The position numbers and the translations under genes are program-made. DNA of 64,000 nt from Desulfobulbus alkaliphilus (GTDB lineage: Bacteria > Desulfobacterota > Desulfobulbia > Desulfobulbales > Desulfobulbaceae). The first letter of the stretch is position 1. Each line of letters opens with the position of its first letter. The notes under the pieces were generated by a model. The model saw only the letters and a program-made list of their open reading frames with translations, ran no database searches and was not told where the DNA came from. Where the stretch lies: contig NZ_JAFFQC010000002.1 in assembly GCF_016918545.1 (NCBI RefSeq), positions 165,685-229,684 on the forward strand, read 5' to 3'. Shown here piece by piece: positions 17,858 to 25,565 of the stretch.

Positions 17858-18934
17858 ATGAAGGCCATTGTCACTATCGGCAATGGTGGATACGAACAAC
17901 TCAGGCCGCGAGTGGTTCCTCTTCCGACACCTGCTTCCGGTGAAGTGCTGGTCCAGGTGCTTGCCGCCGGGGTCAACAACACGGAAATCAATACCCGGGT
18001 TGGCTGGTATTCTTCATCAGTAAAGACAGGCACGGAAGATGCCGCAACTGCAGAAGACCTGCAAGCAGATACGAGGACAGATGGAGGTTGGAACGAGGCC
18101 ACCCCCTTTCCTTTCATTCAGGGCACTGATTGCTGTGGCCGCATTGCTGCCGTTGGCCCCGATGGCAACCCAGCCGCCATCGGCACCCGCGTGCTCGTCC
18201 GCCCGTGTATACGAACATCAGGTTTTATGTCCTGGGACAATATCTGGATGGGCTCTGATTTCGATGGGGCCTTTGCCCAATTTGTCAAAGTACCAGTCGG
18301 AGAGGTATTCCCGGTGCATTGCGACTGGAGTGATGCCCAATTGGCGACCATACCCTGTGCCTATGGAACAGCGGAGAACATGGTGCATCGTGCTCAGGTG
18401 GCTCAGGGAGACCAGGTGCTGGTCACCGGAGCATCCGGCGGTGTCGGTTCAGCCGCGGTTCAACTTGCCAAACGCCGGGGCGCCAGGGTCACGGCAATCA
18501 CTACAAAGGAGAAAACCGAGCAGGTACTTGCCATCGGCGCACACCAAGTCATTGCCCGCGATGCGGATTGCCTTGCATGTCTCGGCAAAAACACCATGGA
18601 TGTGGTTATCGACAATGTTGCCGGACCTGCTTTCGGGGACCTGCTTGAGGTATTGAAACGAGGGGGCAGGTATGTGTCTTCCGGGGCCATCGGTGGACCG
18701 CTGGTCTCACTCGATATGCGGACCTTCTATCTGAAGGATCTGTTGCTGATAGGGTGCACAGCCTGGGACGAACCCATTTTTCCCCAGCTTATCTCGTACA
18801 TCGAACAGGGCCAACTGCAGCCGCTGGTGGCAAAAACACTTCCCCTCGAACGGATCATGGACGCCCAGCAGGAATTCCTCGAGAAGAAGCATGTGGGGAA
18901 TTTCGTGCTGATCCCTCCTCCCCTGGAGGGCTGA
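17858..18934 (+). CDS. MDR-family (zinc-independent) alcohol dehydrogenase / quinone oxidoreductase
   Basis: 358 residues from the ATG at 17858, preceded by GGGAGGGAG; an upstream in-frame ATG (17792) has no such site. The GroES-like domain reads LVQVLAAGVNNTEINTRVGWY. The Rossmann dinucleotide motif is VTGASGGVGSAAVQLAKRRGA. The C-terminal YLKDLLLIGCTAWDEPIFPQ block is typical of a medium-chain subgroup. Catalytic zinc ligands are not apparent, favouring NADPH-dependent quinone or enal reduction over alcohol oxidation. It stands alone between repeats. Confidence 0.88.
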   Translation: MKAIVTIGNGGYEQLRPRVVPLPTPASGEVLVQVLAAGVNNTEINTRVGWYSSSVKTGTEDAATAEDLQADTRTDGGWNEATPFPFIQGTDCCGRIAAVGPDGNPAAIGTRVLVRPCIRTSGFMSWDNIWMGSDFDGAFAQFVKVPVGEVFPVHCDWSDAQLATIPCAYGTAENMVHRAQVAQGDQVLVTGASGGVGSAAVQLAKRRGARVTAITTKEKTEQVLAIGAHQVIARDADCLACLGKNTMDVVIDNVAGPAFGDLLEVLKRGGRYVSSGAIGGPLVSLDMRTFYLKDLLLIGCTAWDEPIFPQLISYIEQGQLQPLVAKTLPLERIMDAQQEFLEKKHVGNFVLIPPPLEG

Positions 18935-18961
18935 GAACTATTGCCATCTTCTGTGTGCATG

Positions 18962-19023
18962 CCGACGCTCACGGATCCGGGTACAATAGAATTCAAACAG
19001 CAGCCCAACCGTCACGGATTCAG
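18962..19023. repeat. Two repeat termini in inverted arrangement (remnant)
   Basis: A right-end fragment (GACGCTCACGGATCCGGG) is followed 26 bp later by a reversed left end (AACCGTCACGGATTCAGG). The interior is gone. The second fragment provides the stop codon of the degraded oxidoreductase gene that runs in from the right on the minus strand. Confidence 0.75.
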
Positions 19024-19719
19024 GTGTTCAAAATGCTGCACGATCAGTGGATACACATCTCGAGCGGCCTCAGCGCCAAAAATGCAGTCAATATGTCCGT
19101 AGCCGGCTATAACGTGACGCTGGTAAAGATTGCCGTTTTCTCGTGTAAGGCGTCATGGGTGGCTTTGTTGAGGCGCTCGTGCTCGTAGAGCATGCCGTAG
19201 AGAAAGGTGATATGATGGCAGACAGAACTCCAGCAGCGCTCCTCAAGGGGAATGGGCTGCAGACGCAACATTCGGTCAAACAGTGTATCACTCCAGTCCG
19301 CATGTCGGTCTGTATACGCGGTGTGTGACTCCACTCCCAGGCTTTTCAGCACGGTGGGCAGATGGAGACCGGTTTTGAAGCGGGTGCTCAAAGGGGCCCG
19401 GATATGGGTGGCGATCTGCGAGATCAGGGCCGAACGTACGCCCTGCATGCCGGCCAGCATGGCCATGACAAAGGTCGTGGCACCTAAACAACGGGACAGC
19501 ACATCGAGGCGGCAGATCCACCTGGATTTCTCGCAGGGCTTCAAGACTGCTGTCGGGGCATTCTCCGGGCAGCAATTCCCGTCCGCGCTCCAGCAGGCAG
19601 ACCGATTGACCGGTACGGGCCAGGCGCGAGGCGGCAATGGAGCCACCGTAGCCGGAGCCGACAACCACCACGGTGTAATGGGCTTTGAGCTCAGTGATGG
19701 GGGAGGAAATCCGTTTCAT
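19012..19719 (-). pseudogene. GMC/cholesterol-oxidase-type oxidoreductase with C-terminal hydrolase domain, internally deleted
   Basis: Reading on the minus strand from a good start (GAGGTGATT then ATG at 19719), the first ~70 residues are an intact FAD-binding N-terminus (VVVVGSGYGGSIAASRLA, CLLERGRELLPGE, EALREIQVDLP). The frame then shifts and continues as HCLGATTFVMAML-like hydrolase sequence through CHHITFLYGMLYEHERLNKATHDALHE. It shifts again into the C-terminal block QRHVIAGYGHIDCIFGAEAARDVYP. In my knowledge of the family these blocks belong to one ~1100-residue protein, so two internal deletions with frameshifts have removed most of it. The final stop lies in a repeat terminus. Confidence 0.85.
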
Positions 19720-19758
19720 AATCACCTCGTTGCAGCAGTGTGTTGGTTGTTCCCTGCA

Positions 19759-19902
19759 TCAGGCCAGCTCCAGCACCGCGGTGCGGGTCAGTTCCTTACT
19801 GTCATAACCAAAAAAACGGACTTCCATCCGTCGATTGCCCCAGTCAAGATCAACCCGGCAGAAGTTGACCTTCTGGGTGAAATGGCTGGTGGTGTAATCC
19901 AT
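19759..19902 (-). CDS. Short 47-residue ORF, possible gene remnant
   Basis: Begins at an ATG with a strong AGAGGAG ribosome site, 16 bp after the rhodanese stop, and encodes MDYTTSHFTQKVNF ... DSKELTRTAVLELA. No family was recognised. It is collinear with, and just upstream of, the deleted oxidoreductase pseudogene. It may itself be a start and an end joined by deletion, or a genuine small protein. Only its expression context can be seen. Confidence 0.5.
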   Translation of the reverse strand: MDYTTSHFTQKVNFCRVDLDWGNRRMEVRFFGYDSKELTRTAVLELA

Positions 19903-19918
19903 GGTCAGCTCCTCTGTC

Positions 19919-20317
19919 CTATTTCTCTTCAACCGGATACCTGTTGCGGAACCAATCCTGCCAGCCACCCTGCAGGGCATAGACATTGGTAAAACCTCTG
20001 TTGATCAGTTGCTGTGCCAACCTGACACTTGTAAATTCATTGGGTCAGGCACAATACAACACCAGGGTGGTCTCGGGAGGATATGCATCCACCACCGAAA
20101 AATCTCTTCCCTCAAAACGGACCGCTCCCTTGATTTTAAAAGTACTGGCGGTCCAGTCCCTGCCCTGGCGCGCATCAAGGATCACCAGGTTTTCGGCATC
20201 AAGTTGCTCCAGCAATGTATCCTTGTCCATGAGCCCCACAGTGGCGGCGGAAAGCGAAGCAACAAAGAACAAGTTAATGGCCAGGGTCCAGAGTAGTAAC
20301 CTTTTCATACTTTTCAT
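19919..20317 (-). CDS. Exported rhodanese-like protein with selenocysteine (TGA) at the catalytic position
   Basis: 132 residues if the in-frame TGA at 20045-20047 is read as selenocysteine (residue 91); stop at 19919. Without readthrough the product would be a 90-residue fragment ending LVLYCA, lacking the active site. Beyond the TGA the same frame gives PNEFTSVRLAQQLINRGF and NVYALQGGWQDWF. Together these form a standard rhodanese end, YCA-x-PNE-x-TS...GGW, where x is normally the catalytic Cys. An N-terminal signal peptide (LLLWTLAINLFFVASLSA) predicts export. The start overlaps the permease stop by 4 nt. A SECIS-like hairpin follows the TGA. Rhodaneses move sulfane sulfur; Sec versions are reported in selenoprotein surveys. 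Confidence 0.85.
20014..20028 (-). promoter_or_regulatory. Candidate bacterial SECIS element
   Basis: On the minus strand, 16 nt after the TGA, GUGUC-AGGUU-GGCAC forms a 5-bp stem (one G-U pair) with loop AGGUU. The loop resembles the AGGUCU apical loop of the E. coli fdhF SECIS. The loop begins 21 nt after the UGA, within the spacing known for bacterial SECIS elements. It lies inside the coding sequence, as is required in bacteria. Confidence 0.7.
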
Positions 20318-21606
20318 TGAATTTCCCCTTGATCGTACAAAAGTCTTGGGTTGAGGCGCCTGCCGGTGACAAGGAGCCAGAGAGAGGAGAGCAACGCCGC
20401 AATCGAGAGGGCGACGAGGCAGAACATGATCAGGACTCCCGGCTCATCGACGGTTGTAGCCAACCAGAGAACCGCTGCCAGGTACAAAGCGCAGAGAGAA
20501 TATCCAAGAGGCAGAGGTGATCGTTTCAGCTTCCGCAACCGCCTGGCGGCAGCGTAGCAGAGCATGGCGACGGTCAGCAACCAGAGTAGCAGGCTCCCAT
20601 GGATAAAGGTCTCAAGCTGACTGCTGCCGGCAAGACCGGCGGCCAGTGCGAGGCCGATGCTGGCGCTGTAAAGAACTGAAAATACTCGTTCCTGATTAGC
20701 CGAAAGAGGGCGAGGGGAAAAAGCAACCGACATGTGCCGCAAGGAAGTGTTGGCCAAGAGAAAAAGACCATTAACCACTCCGCAGGTCCCGGAGATCACG
20801 GCAATCGTCATGATCATACTGCCGGAGTGACCTAATATTTCCCGGGCAACAAGGACATGAGGCAGGGTCGATGCGGCGAGGGTTTCACCTGGCACATGGC
20901 CCAGCGAAACCGCCGCCCAGAGAGCGTAGACCGCCCCGCCGATCATCAAAGCTCCTACCACCCCTGCTGCCCCCTGCTTCGCCTCCTCCACAGGCCGCGT
21001 CTGGTCGTACCCCAGAAACAGCAACAAGGCGATAAACAAACCCGTTGGACTGAAGATGACGGAAAGAACCGGCAACGACAAAGTGGACAGACCCGGTAAC
21101 AACGCCGGCAGGCCTGCAGCAATGAGCACCAGGAGACAGACAACTGTCACTCCGACAAAGAACACCTGCACCATGACCGCAATGCGCCGACTAATCAGAT
21201 GAAGGACAAGGATACAGGCCAGCAGCACAGCACTGAAGGCAAAAGCAGGAAAGCGATACCAAACAGTTTCGTTAAAGGCAAAACCAGCGGTGACCAGCAT
21301 ACCTGTAGGTAAAAACAGAACCAGACAGAGACGACTGGCCAGCAGCATGGCCATGGCGGGAACGACGCCGATCGCATCGGCGAGCTTGCCAAAGGTCGGT
21401 GAATCAGGGTAAGAGTTCAAGTTCGGTTTGTGCAGAAGTGCCGCAGCCAGAGAGGACACCACCAGACCACCGCCCAGGGAAAGGAAAAAACCCGCCCCAG
21501 CGACGCCGATACTGTTACCCAGAATTATCAGAGCTTCCGGGGAAAGCATCCAGGCCAGGATACAACCGGAAACAAGCAGAAAAGAAACCGTCATGCTGCC
21601 TCGCAC
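20314..21606 (-). CDS. Multi-spanning APC-like permease of unknown substrate
   Basis: 430 residues with about 12 hydrophobic segments. GNSIGVAGAGFFLSLGGGL near the N-terminus and FLGYDQTRPVEEAKQGAAG in the middle resemble the amino acid-polyamine-organocation superfamily layout. No closer family was recognised. It is the first gene of a minus-strand unit that continues through the Sec-rhodanese (4-nt overlap) and the 47-residue ORF to the oxidoreductase pseudogene. The transport substrate cannot be inferred from this context. Confidence 0.7.
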   Translation of the reverse strand: MRGSMTVSFLLVSGCILAWMLSPEALIILGNSIGVAGAGFFLSLGGGLVVSSLAAALLHKPNLNSYPDSPTFGKLADAIGVVPAMAMLLASRLCLVLFLPTGMLVTAGFAFNETVWYRFPAFAFSAVLLACILVLHLISRRIAVMVQVFFVGVTVVCLLVLIAAGLPALLPGLSTLSLPVLSVIFSPTGLFIALLLFLGYDQTRPVEEAKQGAAGVVGALMIGGAVYALWAAVSLGHVPGETLAASTLPHVLVAREILGHSGSMIMTIAVISGTCGVVNGLFLLANTSLRHMSVAFSPRPLSANQERVFSVLYSASIGLALAAGLAGSSQLETFIHGSLLLWLLTVAMLCYAAARRLRKLKRSPLPLGYSLCALYLAAVLWLATTVDEPGVLIMFCLVALSIAALLSSLWLLVTGRRLNPRLLYDQGEIQ

Positions 21607-21934
21607 GGTGAAAAGCCCTCATGATCACCCCAGTCACCTCAGATCCCGGATACCTCGGTTGTACTGTTCCCGCCGCATGCACACCTGAAAAACACTTGCG
21701 GCGAGAGAGCCATCATGCTTAATTGAGAATGTAACCTTTTTTCACCAACGCCTGCCATATTTTTTCACTCTTGGTTGCTTTCCCTGTCCTCATTACTGGC
21801 CCAAAGTACTCTCGGAGTAATTGATCATGATACCATCCACCGTCCACATCCGCAATTTATGACCACATAGGTTTTCCCTACTGGATCAGCATATTTCCAG
21901 CAGATACGAGACCCATGTGCCGTTTGCCTAATTG
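21607..21934. other. Intergenic region between divergent permease and spermidine-synthase-like genes
   Basis: 328 bp that should contain both promoters. A small palindrome TACTCTCGGAGTA is visible around 21816-21828. No repeat copy, RNA gene or clear -35/-10 pair was recognised. Confidence 0.4.
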
Positions 21935-24229
21935 ATGAAAACACGAATTTACATCGCCATCCTCGTGATGGGATTCAGCGGCCTGGTTGCCCAGATCCTG
22001 CTTTTACGGGAAATGTTGATCGTTTTTTCCGGCAACGAGCTGAGCATCGGCCTCATCCTCGCCAACTGGTTGATTCTCGAAGCGCTTGGATGTTTCTTTC
22101 TTGGCCGGATAGCTGAAAAATCTCCGCATCAGCTGGAAACGTTCTCCCTGATGACAGTGCTGTTCTTCTCCTTTGTTCTCGTTGCCATTTTTCTGACTCG
22201 AACCCTGAAAAACACCCTCGGAGTGTCCATCGGAGAAAGTATCGGTCTGGTGCCGATGTTCTTCTCCTCCTTGCTGATTCTGCTGCCGGTCAGTCTTCTG
22301 CACGGGGCCTTGTTTCCCCTGAGCTGTCGGCTGTATGCGGCCTGGTGCGGCCAGGAGAGCTCCGCCCCAGGGAAAGTCTACGTCTATGAGACCATGGGGA
22401 CAATCATCGGTGCCATTGTCTGCACCTACCTGTTTATCCCCTATCTCCATTCCTTTCAGGCCGCATCCTGGCTCGCGCTGCTGAATGTCCTGGCCTGTCT
22501 GGCACTGTTTTTCCCGTTGCGGAGGGTCAGCCGATATTACCAGATTATGGCGGCATTCCTGATCCTTCAATTCTTTGTCGCCGGATCACTGGTGTTTGCC
22601 GGCCTGGCCGATAGACTGCACCAGGCCTCCATCAGCGCACAATGGAAACATCAGCAGATTGTCCATTACCAGAATTCACGATTCGGAAATATCAGTGTGG
22701 TGGCTAATGAGGGTCAATACATCTTTTTCATGGATGGCGTTCCCGCCCTGATCACTCCAGTTCCCGACATCCCTTTTGTCGAAGAATTTGTCCACCTGCC
22801 GCTGCTGGCTCATCCCAACCCATCGCACCTGTTGTTTTTGAGCGGAGGAGCAGGCGGTATGATCCATGAGGCCTTGAAACATCCCACGGTTGAGGCAATA
22901 GAATACGCCGAACTCGATCCCCTGCTCCTTGAACTGTTACAGAAATTCCCCACCGAGCTGACGGATGCCGAATTAAACGATCCCAGAGTCACGGTACAGC
23001 ACATTGACGGCCGCTTGTTACTGCAGGCTACCAGCAAAACGTATGATATTATCTTCCTGGGCACTTTCGAACCATCCAACCTGCAGGCCAACAGATTTTT
23101 TACCCGGGAATTTTTTTCTCTGGCGCGGAGCCGCTTGAATCCTGACGGCATCCTTGTCCTCGGCCTGCCGGGATCTTTCACTTTTTTGAGTGATGAACTC
23201 AGAAACCTCAACAGTTCTCTTTTCTCGACCTTGCACAGCGTCTTTCCGTACATTAGGGTCATTCCCGGCGACGGCAGCAACTTTTTTCTGGCATCGGACT
23301 CGCAAGCCGTTATCACTCTGAACACGGAAAAGGTTGTTGAACGACTGCACGAGCGAAAAATGACAACCGACGTGATCCTGCCCTGGCACATCGAAAACAA
23401 ACTGCACCAGGGTTGGCAGGACTGGTTCCTCTTGTTCCTTGAAGATGGTAGCCAGAGAATAAATCATGATTTTAAGCCATTAGGATTATTTTACAGTATT
23501 TCTCACTGGAACGCCGTCTTTGCTCCCGCCTTTGGTTCGCTGTTCAGTCAGTTTGAAAAAATCCGCCTGGAAGCTGTTGCTCTGGGTTGTGTCCTCATGC
23601 TGGGTCTATATGCCCTGGTGCGCATCAGGTGGACCGTATCAACACGCGTGGGCATTCCCTTTGCTATCGTCACAACGGGTTTTGCCGGCATGATCTTTGA
23701 TTTGATGATCATTTTTGCCTTTCAAGCGATCTTCGGGTATGTCTTTGCCTGGATCGGCCTGCTTGTGGCCGCTTTTATGGCCGGGGCCGCCGGCGGTGCC
23801 ATGCTTGCGACCTGGGCAATGACGCGCAGGGGCAATTGCTTCTCTCTCTTTGTTCGTGTTGAGCTGGCCATTCTCTTTTTTTCCCTTGCCCTGCCCGCTC
23901 TCTTCTTCTCCCTGCATGCCCATTTGGACAATCCTAGCTTTTTCATTTTTTTCAGAATGTTCTTTTTACTGGTGTCCTGTCTCTGCGGGCTCCTGATCGG
24001 CGCGCAGTTTCCCCTGGCAAACAAGATCTACCTCAATGAAAACGAGAATATGAGCAGAACTGCAGCTTATCTCTACGCGTCAGACCTGGTGGGGGGCTGG
24101 CTGGGAGGGATCGCAGGCGCGGTGGTGCTCCTGCCCGTTCTTGGCCTGACCGGCACCTGCCTGACCGTGGCCATGCTGAAGCTGACCAGTTTTCTTGTCA
24201 TTATCACCCTGCCAAACCAACGTTCATGA
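21935..24229 (+). CDS. Membrane-embedded spermidine-synthase-like protein
   Basis: 764 residues from the ATG at 21935 (a TTG precedes it). Hydrophobic segments fill residues 1-210 and 530-760. Between them lies a soluble Rossmann methyltransferase-like domain with LFLSGGAGGMIHEALKHP and EYAELDPLLLELL. These match the SAM/dcSAM-binding loop and acidic strand of spermidine synthases (usual motif GGGDG, here GGAGG). Such fused proteins are common in deltaproteobacteria, but their products are not established. The following radical SAM gene lies 141 bp downstream on the same strand; the two may act together. Confidence 0.85.
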   Translation: MKTRIYIAILVMGFSGLVAQILLLREMLIVFSGNELSIGLILANWLILEALGCFFLGRIAEKSPHQLETFSLMTVLFFSFVLVAIFLTRTLKNTLGVSIGESIGLVPMFFSSLLILLPVSLLHGALFPLSCRLYAAWCGQESSAPGKVYVYETMGTIIGAIVCTYLFIPYLHSFQAASWLALLNVLACLALFFPLRRVSRYYQIMAAFLILQFFVAGSLVFAGLADRLHQASISAQWKHQQIVHYQNSRFGNISVVANEGQYIFFMDGVPALITPVPDIPFVEEFVHLPLLAHPNPSHLLFLSGGAGGMIHEALKHPTVEAIEYAELDPLLLELLQKFPTELTDAELNDPRVTVQHIDGRLLLQATSKTYDIIFLGTFEPSNLQANRFFTREFFSLARSRLNPDGILVLGLPGSFTFLSDELRNLNSSLFSTLHSVFPYIRVIPGDGSNFFLASDSQAVITLNTEKVVERLHERKMTTDVILPWHIENKLHQGWQDWFLLFLEDGSQRINHDFKPLGLFYSISHWNAVFAPAFGSLFSQFEKIRLEAVALGCVLMLGLYALVRIRWTVSTRVGIPFAIVTTGFAGMIFDLMIIFAFQAIFGYVFAWIGLLVAAFMAGAAGGAMLATWAMTRRGNCFSLFVRVELAILFFSLALPALFFSLHAHLDNPSFFIFFRMFFLLVSCLCGLLIGAQFPLANKIYLNENENMSRTAAYLYASDLVGGWLGGIAGAVVLLPVLGLTGTCLTVAMLKLTSFLVIITLPNQRS

Positions 24230-24370
24230 ACTATATTATTGAGTTGAATGTTGAATGTCGGACACGATGAGTACGTACCGAACCCGCTCAACGGTTCCGC
24301 CAAGGAAAGACCATCAACCTGAGAGTACTGGCCACACCGGAATCCTCACAGACCATCGGGAGGGAGCATC

Positions 24371-25441
24371 ATGCCTCGACTACACCCAACTTCTTGTACA
24401 AGAAGACATTTTCTGAAAAGTATTTCCACGATCTGTGCCTGTGCCAGTGCACCTGCTTTGCTTCTTGAAAACTCGCCGGCACTGGCATCCGGCACCCCTG
24501 ATCCTGATTTTGAACCGGCTTACCTGGCCTTGCACCGCACAGGAGAGCTTGCGCAGCGAGCCGAGTCTCTGTGGAATACCATGGAAAGCTGCCAACTCTG
24601 TCCTCGCCAATGCGAGGTAAATCGCCTGCAGGGGAGAAGTGGATTCTGCCAGGCCCCGGGCGCCAGACTAGTCGTTTCCTCTTTTCATCCTCATTTTGGA
24701 GAAGAACGGCCCTTGGTCGGCAGAAAGGGTTCCGGAACGATTTTTTTTTCCCACTGCAACCTGCGGTGTGTCTTTTGCCAGAACTGGGAAATAAGCCTGA
24801 AAGGCAGGGGACAGGAACAGTCGATCGATGACCTGGCTGCGATGATGCTTCGGCTCCAGGAACTCGGCTGTCACAATCTTAATTTTGTCACGCCAACGCA
24901 TTATTCAGCCCATATCCTCAAGGCCCTGGATAAAGCGGCCGGCCAGGGGCTGCGGCTGCCAATCGTCTACAACACCAGCGGCTGGGAGCGTCTTGAAATC
25001 ATCACCCAGCTCGACGGCATCGTCGACATCTATCTGCCTGACTTCAAATTCTGGGAGGGAGAGATGGCGGCAAAGTTTTCTTCAGGTGCGGAAAGCTATC
25101 CGGAACTGACGAGAAAAGCCATCCTGGACATGCACCATCAGGTCGGCATAGCCGAACCGGGAGGTGACGGCGTGCTGCAAAGGGGCTTAATCATCCGACA
25201 TCTGGTCATGCCGAATAACACTGCTGGTTCCGAAAAAATACTGCAATGGATTGCAGAACATTTGCCAAAAGAAACATATATCAATATTATGGCCCAATTC
25301 ACTCCGGCATTTAAGGCTTTTGACTTTCCGAAAATAGCAAGAAGAATTACCAGTGATGAATATGCCCGGGTGGTCGCAAAAGCAGAGCAACTGGGATTGA
25401 CCAACCTGGATATTCGCGGTCACTGGTGGTTGCGACGATAG
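24371..25441 (+). CDS. PflX-like radical SAM protein with a Tat-type signal
   Basis: 356 residues. The N-terminus TRRHFLKSISTICACASAPALLL resembles a twin-arginine signal (RRxFLK), possibly with a lipobox-like Cys. ESCQLCPRQCEVNRLQGRSGFC is the cysteine-rich insertion typical of COG1313. SHCNLRCVFCQNW is the radical SAM CxxxCxxC motif, and FVTPTHYSAHILKAL and YLPDFKFW follow as in that family. COG1313 resembles pyruvate formate-lyase activases, but targets are unknown. An oxygen-sensitive [4Fe-4S] enzyme carrying an export signal is odd outside strict anaerobes. It follows the spermidine-synthase-like gene. Confidence 0.85.
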   Translation: MPRLHPTSCTRRHFLKSISTICACASAPALLLENSPALASGTPDPDFEPAYLALHRTGELAQRAESLWNTMESCQLCPRQCEVNRLQGRSGFCQAPGARLVVSSFHPHFGEERPLVGRKGSGTIFFSHCNLRCVFCQNWEISLKGRGQEQSIDDLAAMMLRLQELGCHNLNFVTPTHYSAHILKALDKAAGQGLRLPIVYNTSGWERLEIITQLDGIVDIYLPDFKFWEGEMAAKFSSGAESYPELTRKAILDMHHQVGIAEPGGDGVLQRGLIIRHLVMPNNTAGSEKILQWIAEHLPKETYINIMAQFTPAFKAFDFPKIARRITSDEYARVVAKAEQLGLTNLDIRGHWWLRR

Positions 25442-25565
25442 AACCCTTCACCAGCACTCCAGCAGTGGAGAACAGATTGCCGCACACACAGACGATAATC
25501 CGTGACCCAGGCATTCCATCCATAAAACAGAACCATTACGGTTTGCATCCCATACAACCAATCAC

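Noticed and set aside
25495..25512. Possible repeat fragment (AATCCGTGACCCAGG)
   Set aside because: Too short and mismatched to distinguish from chance.
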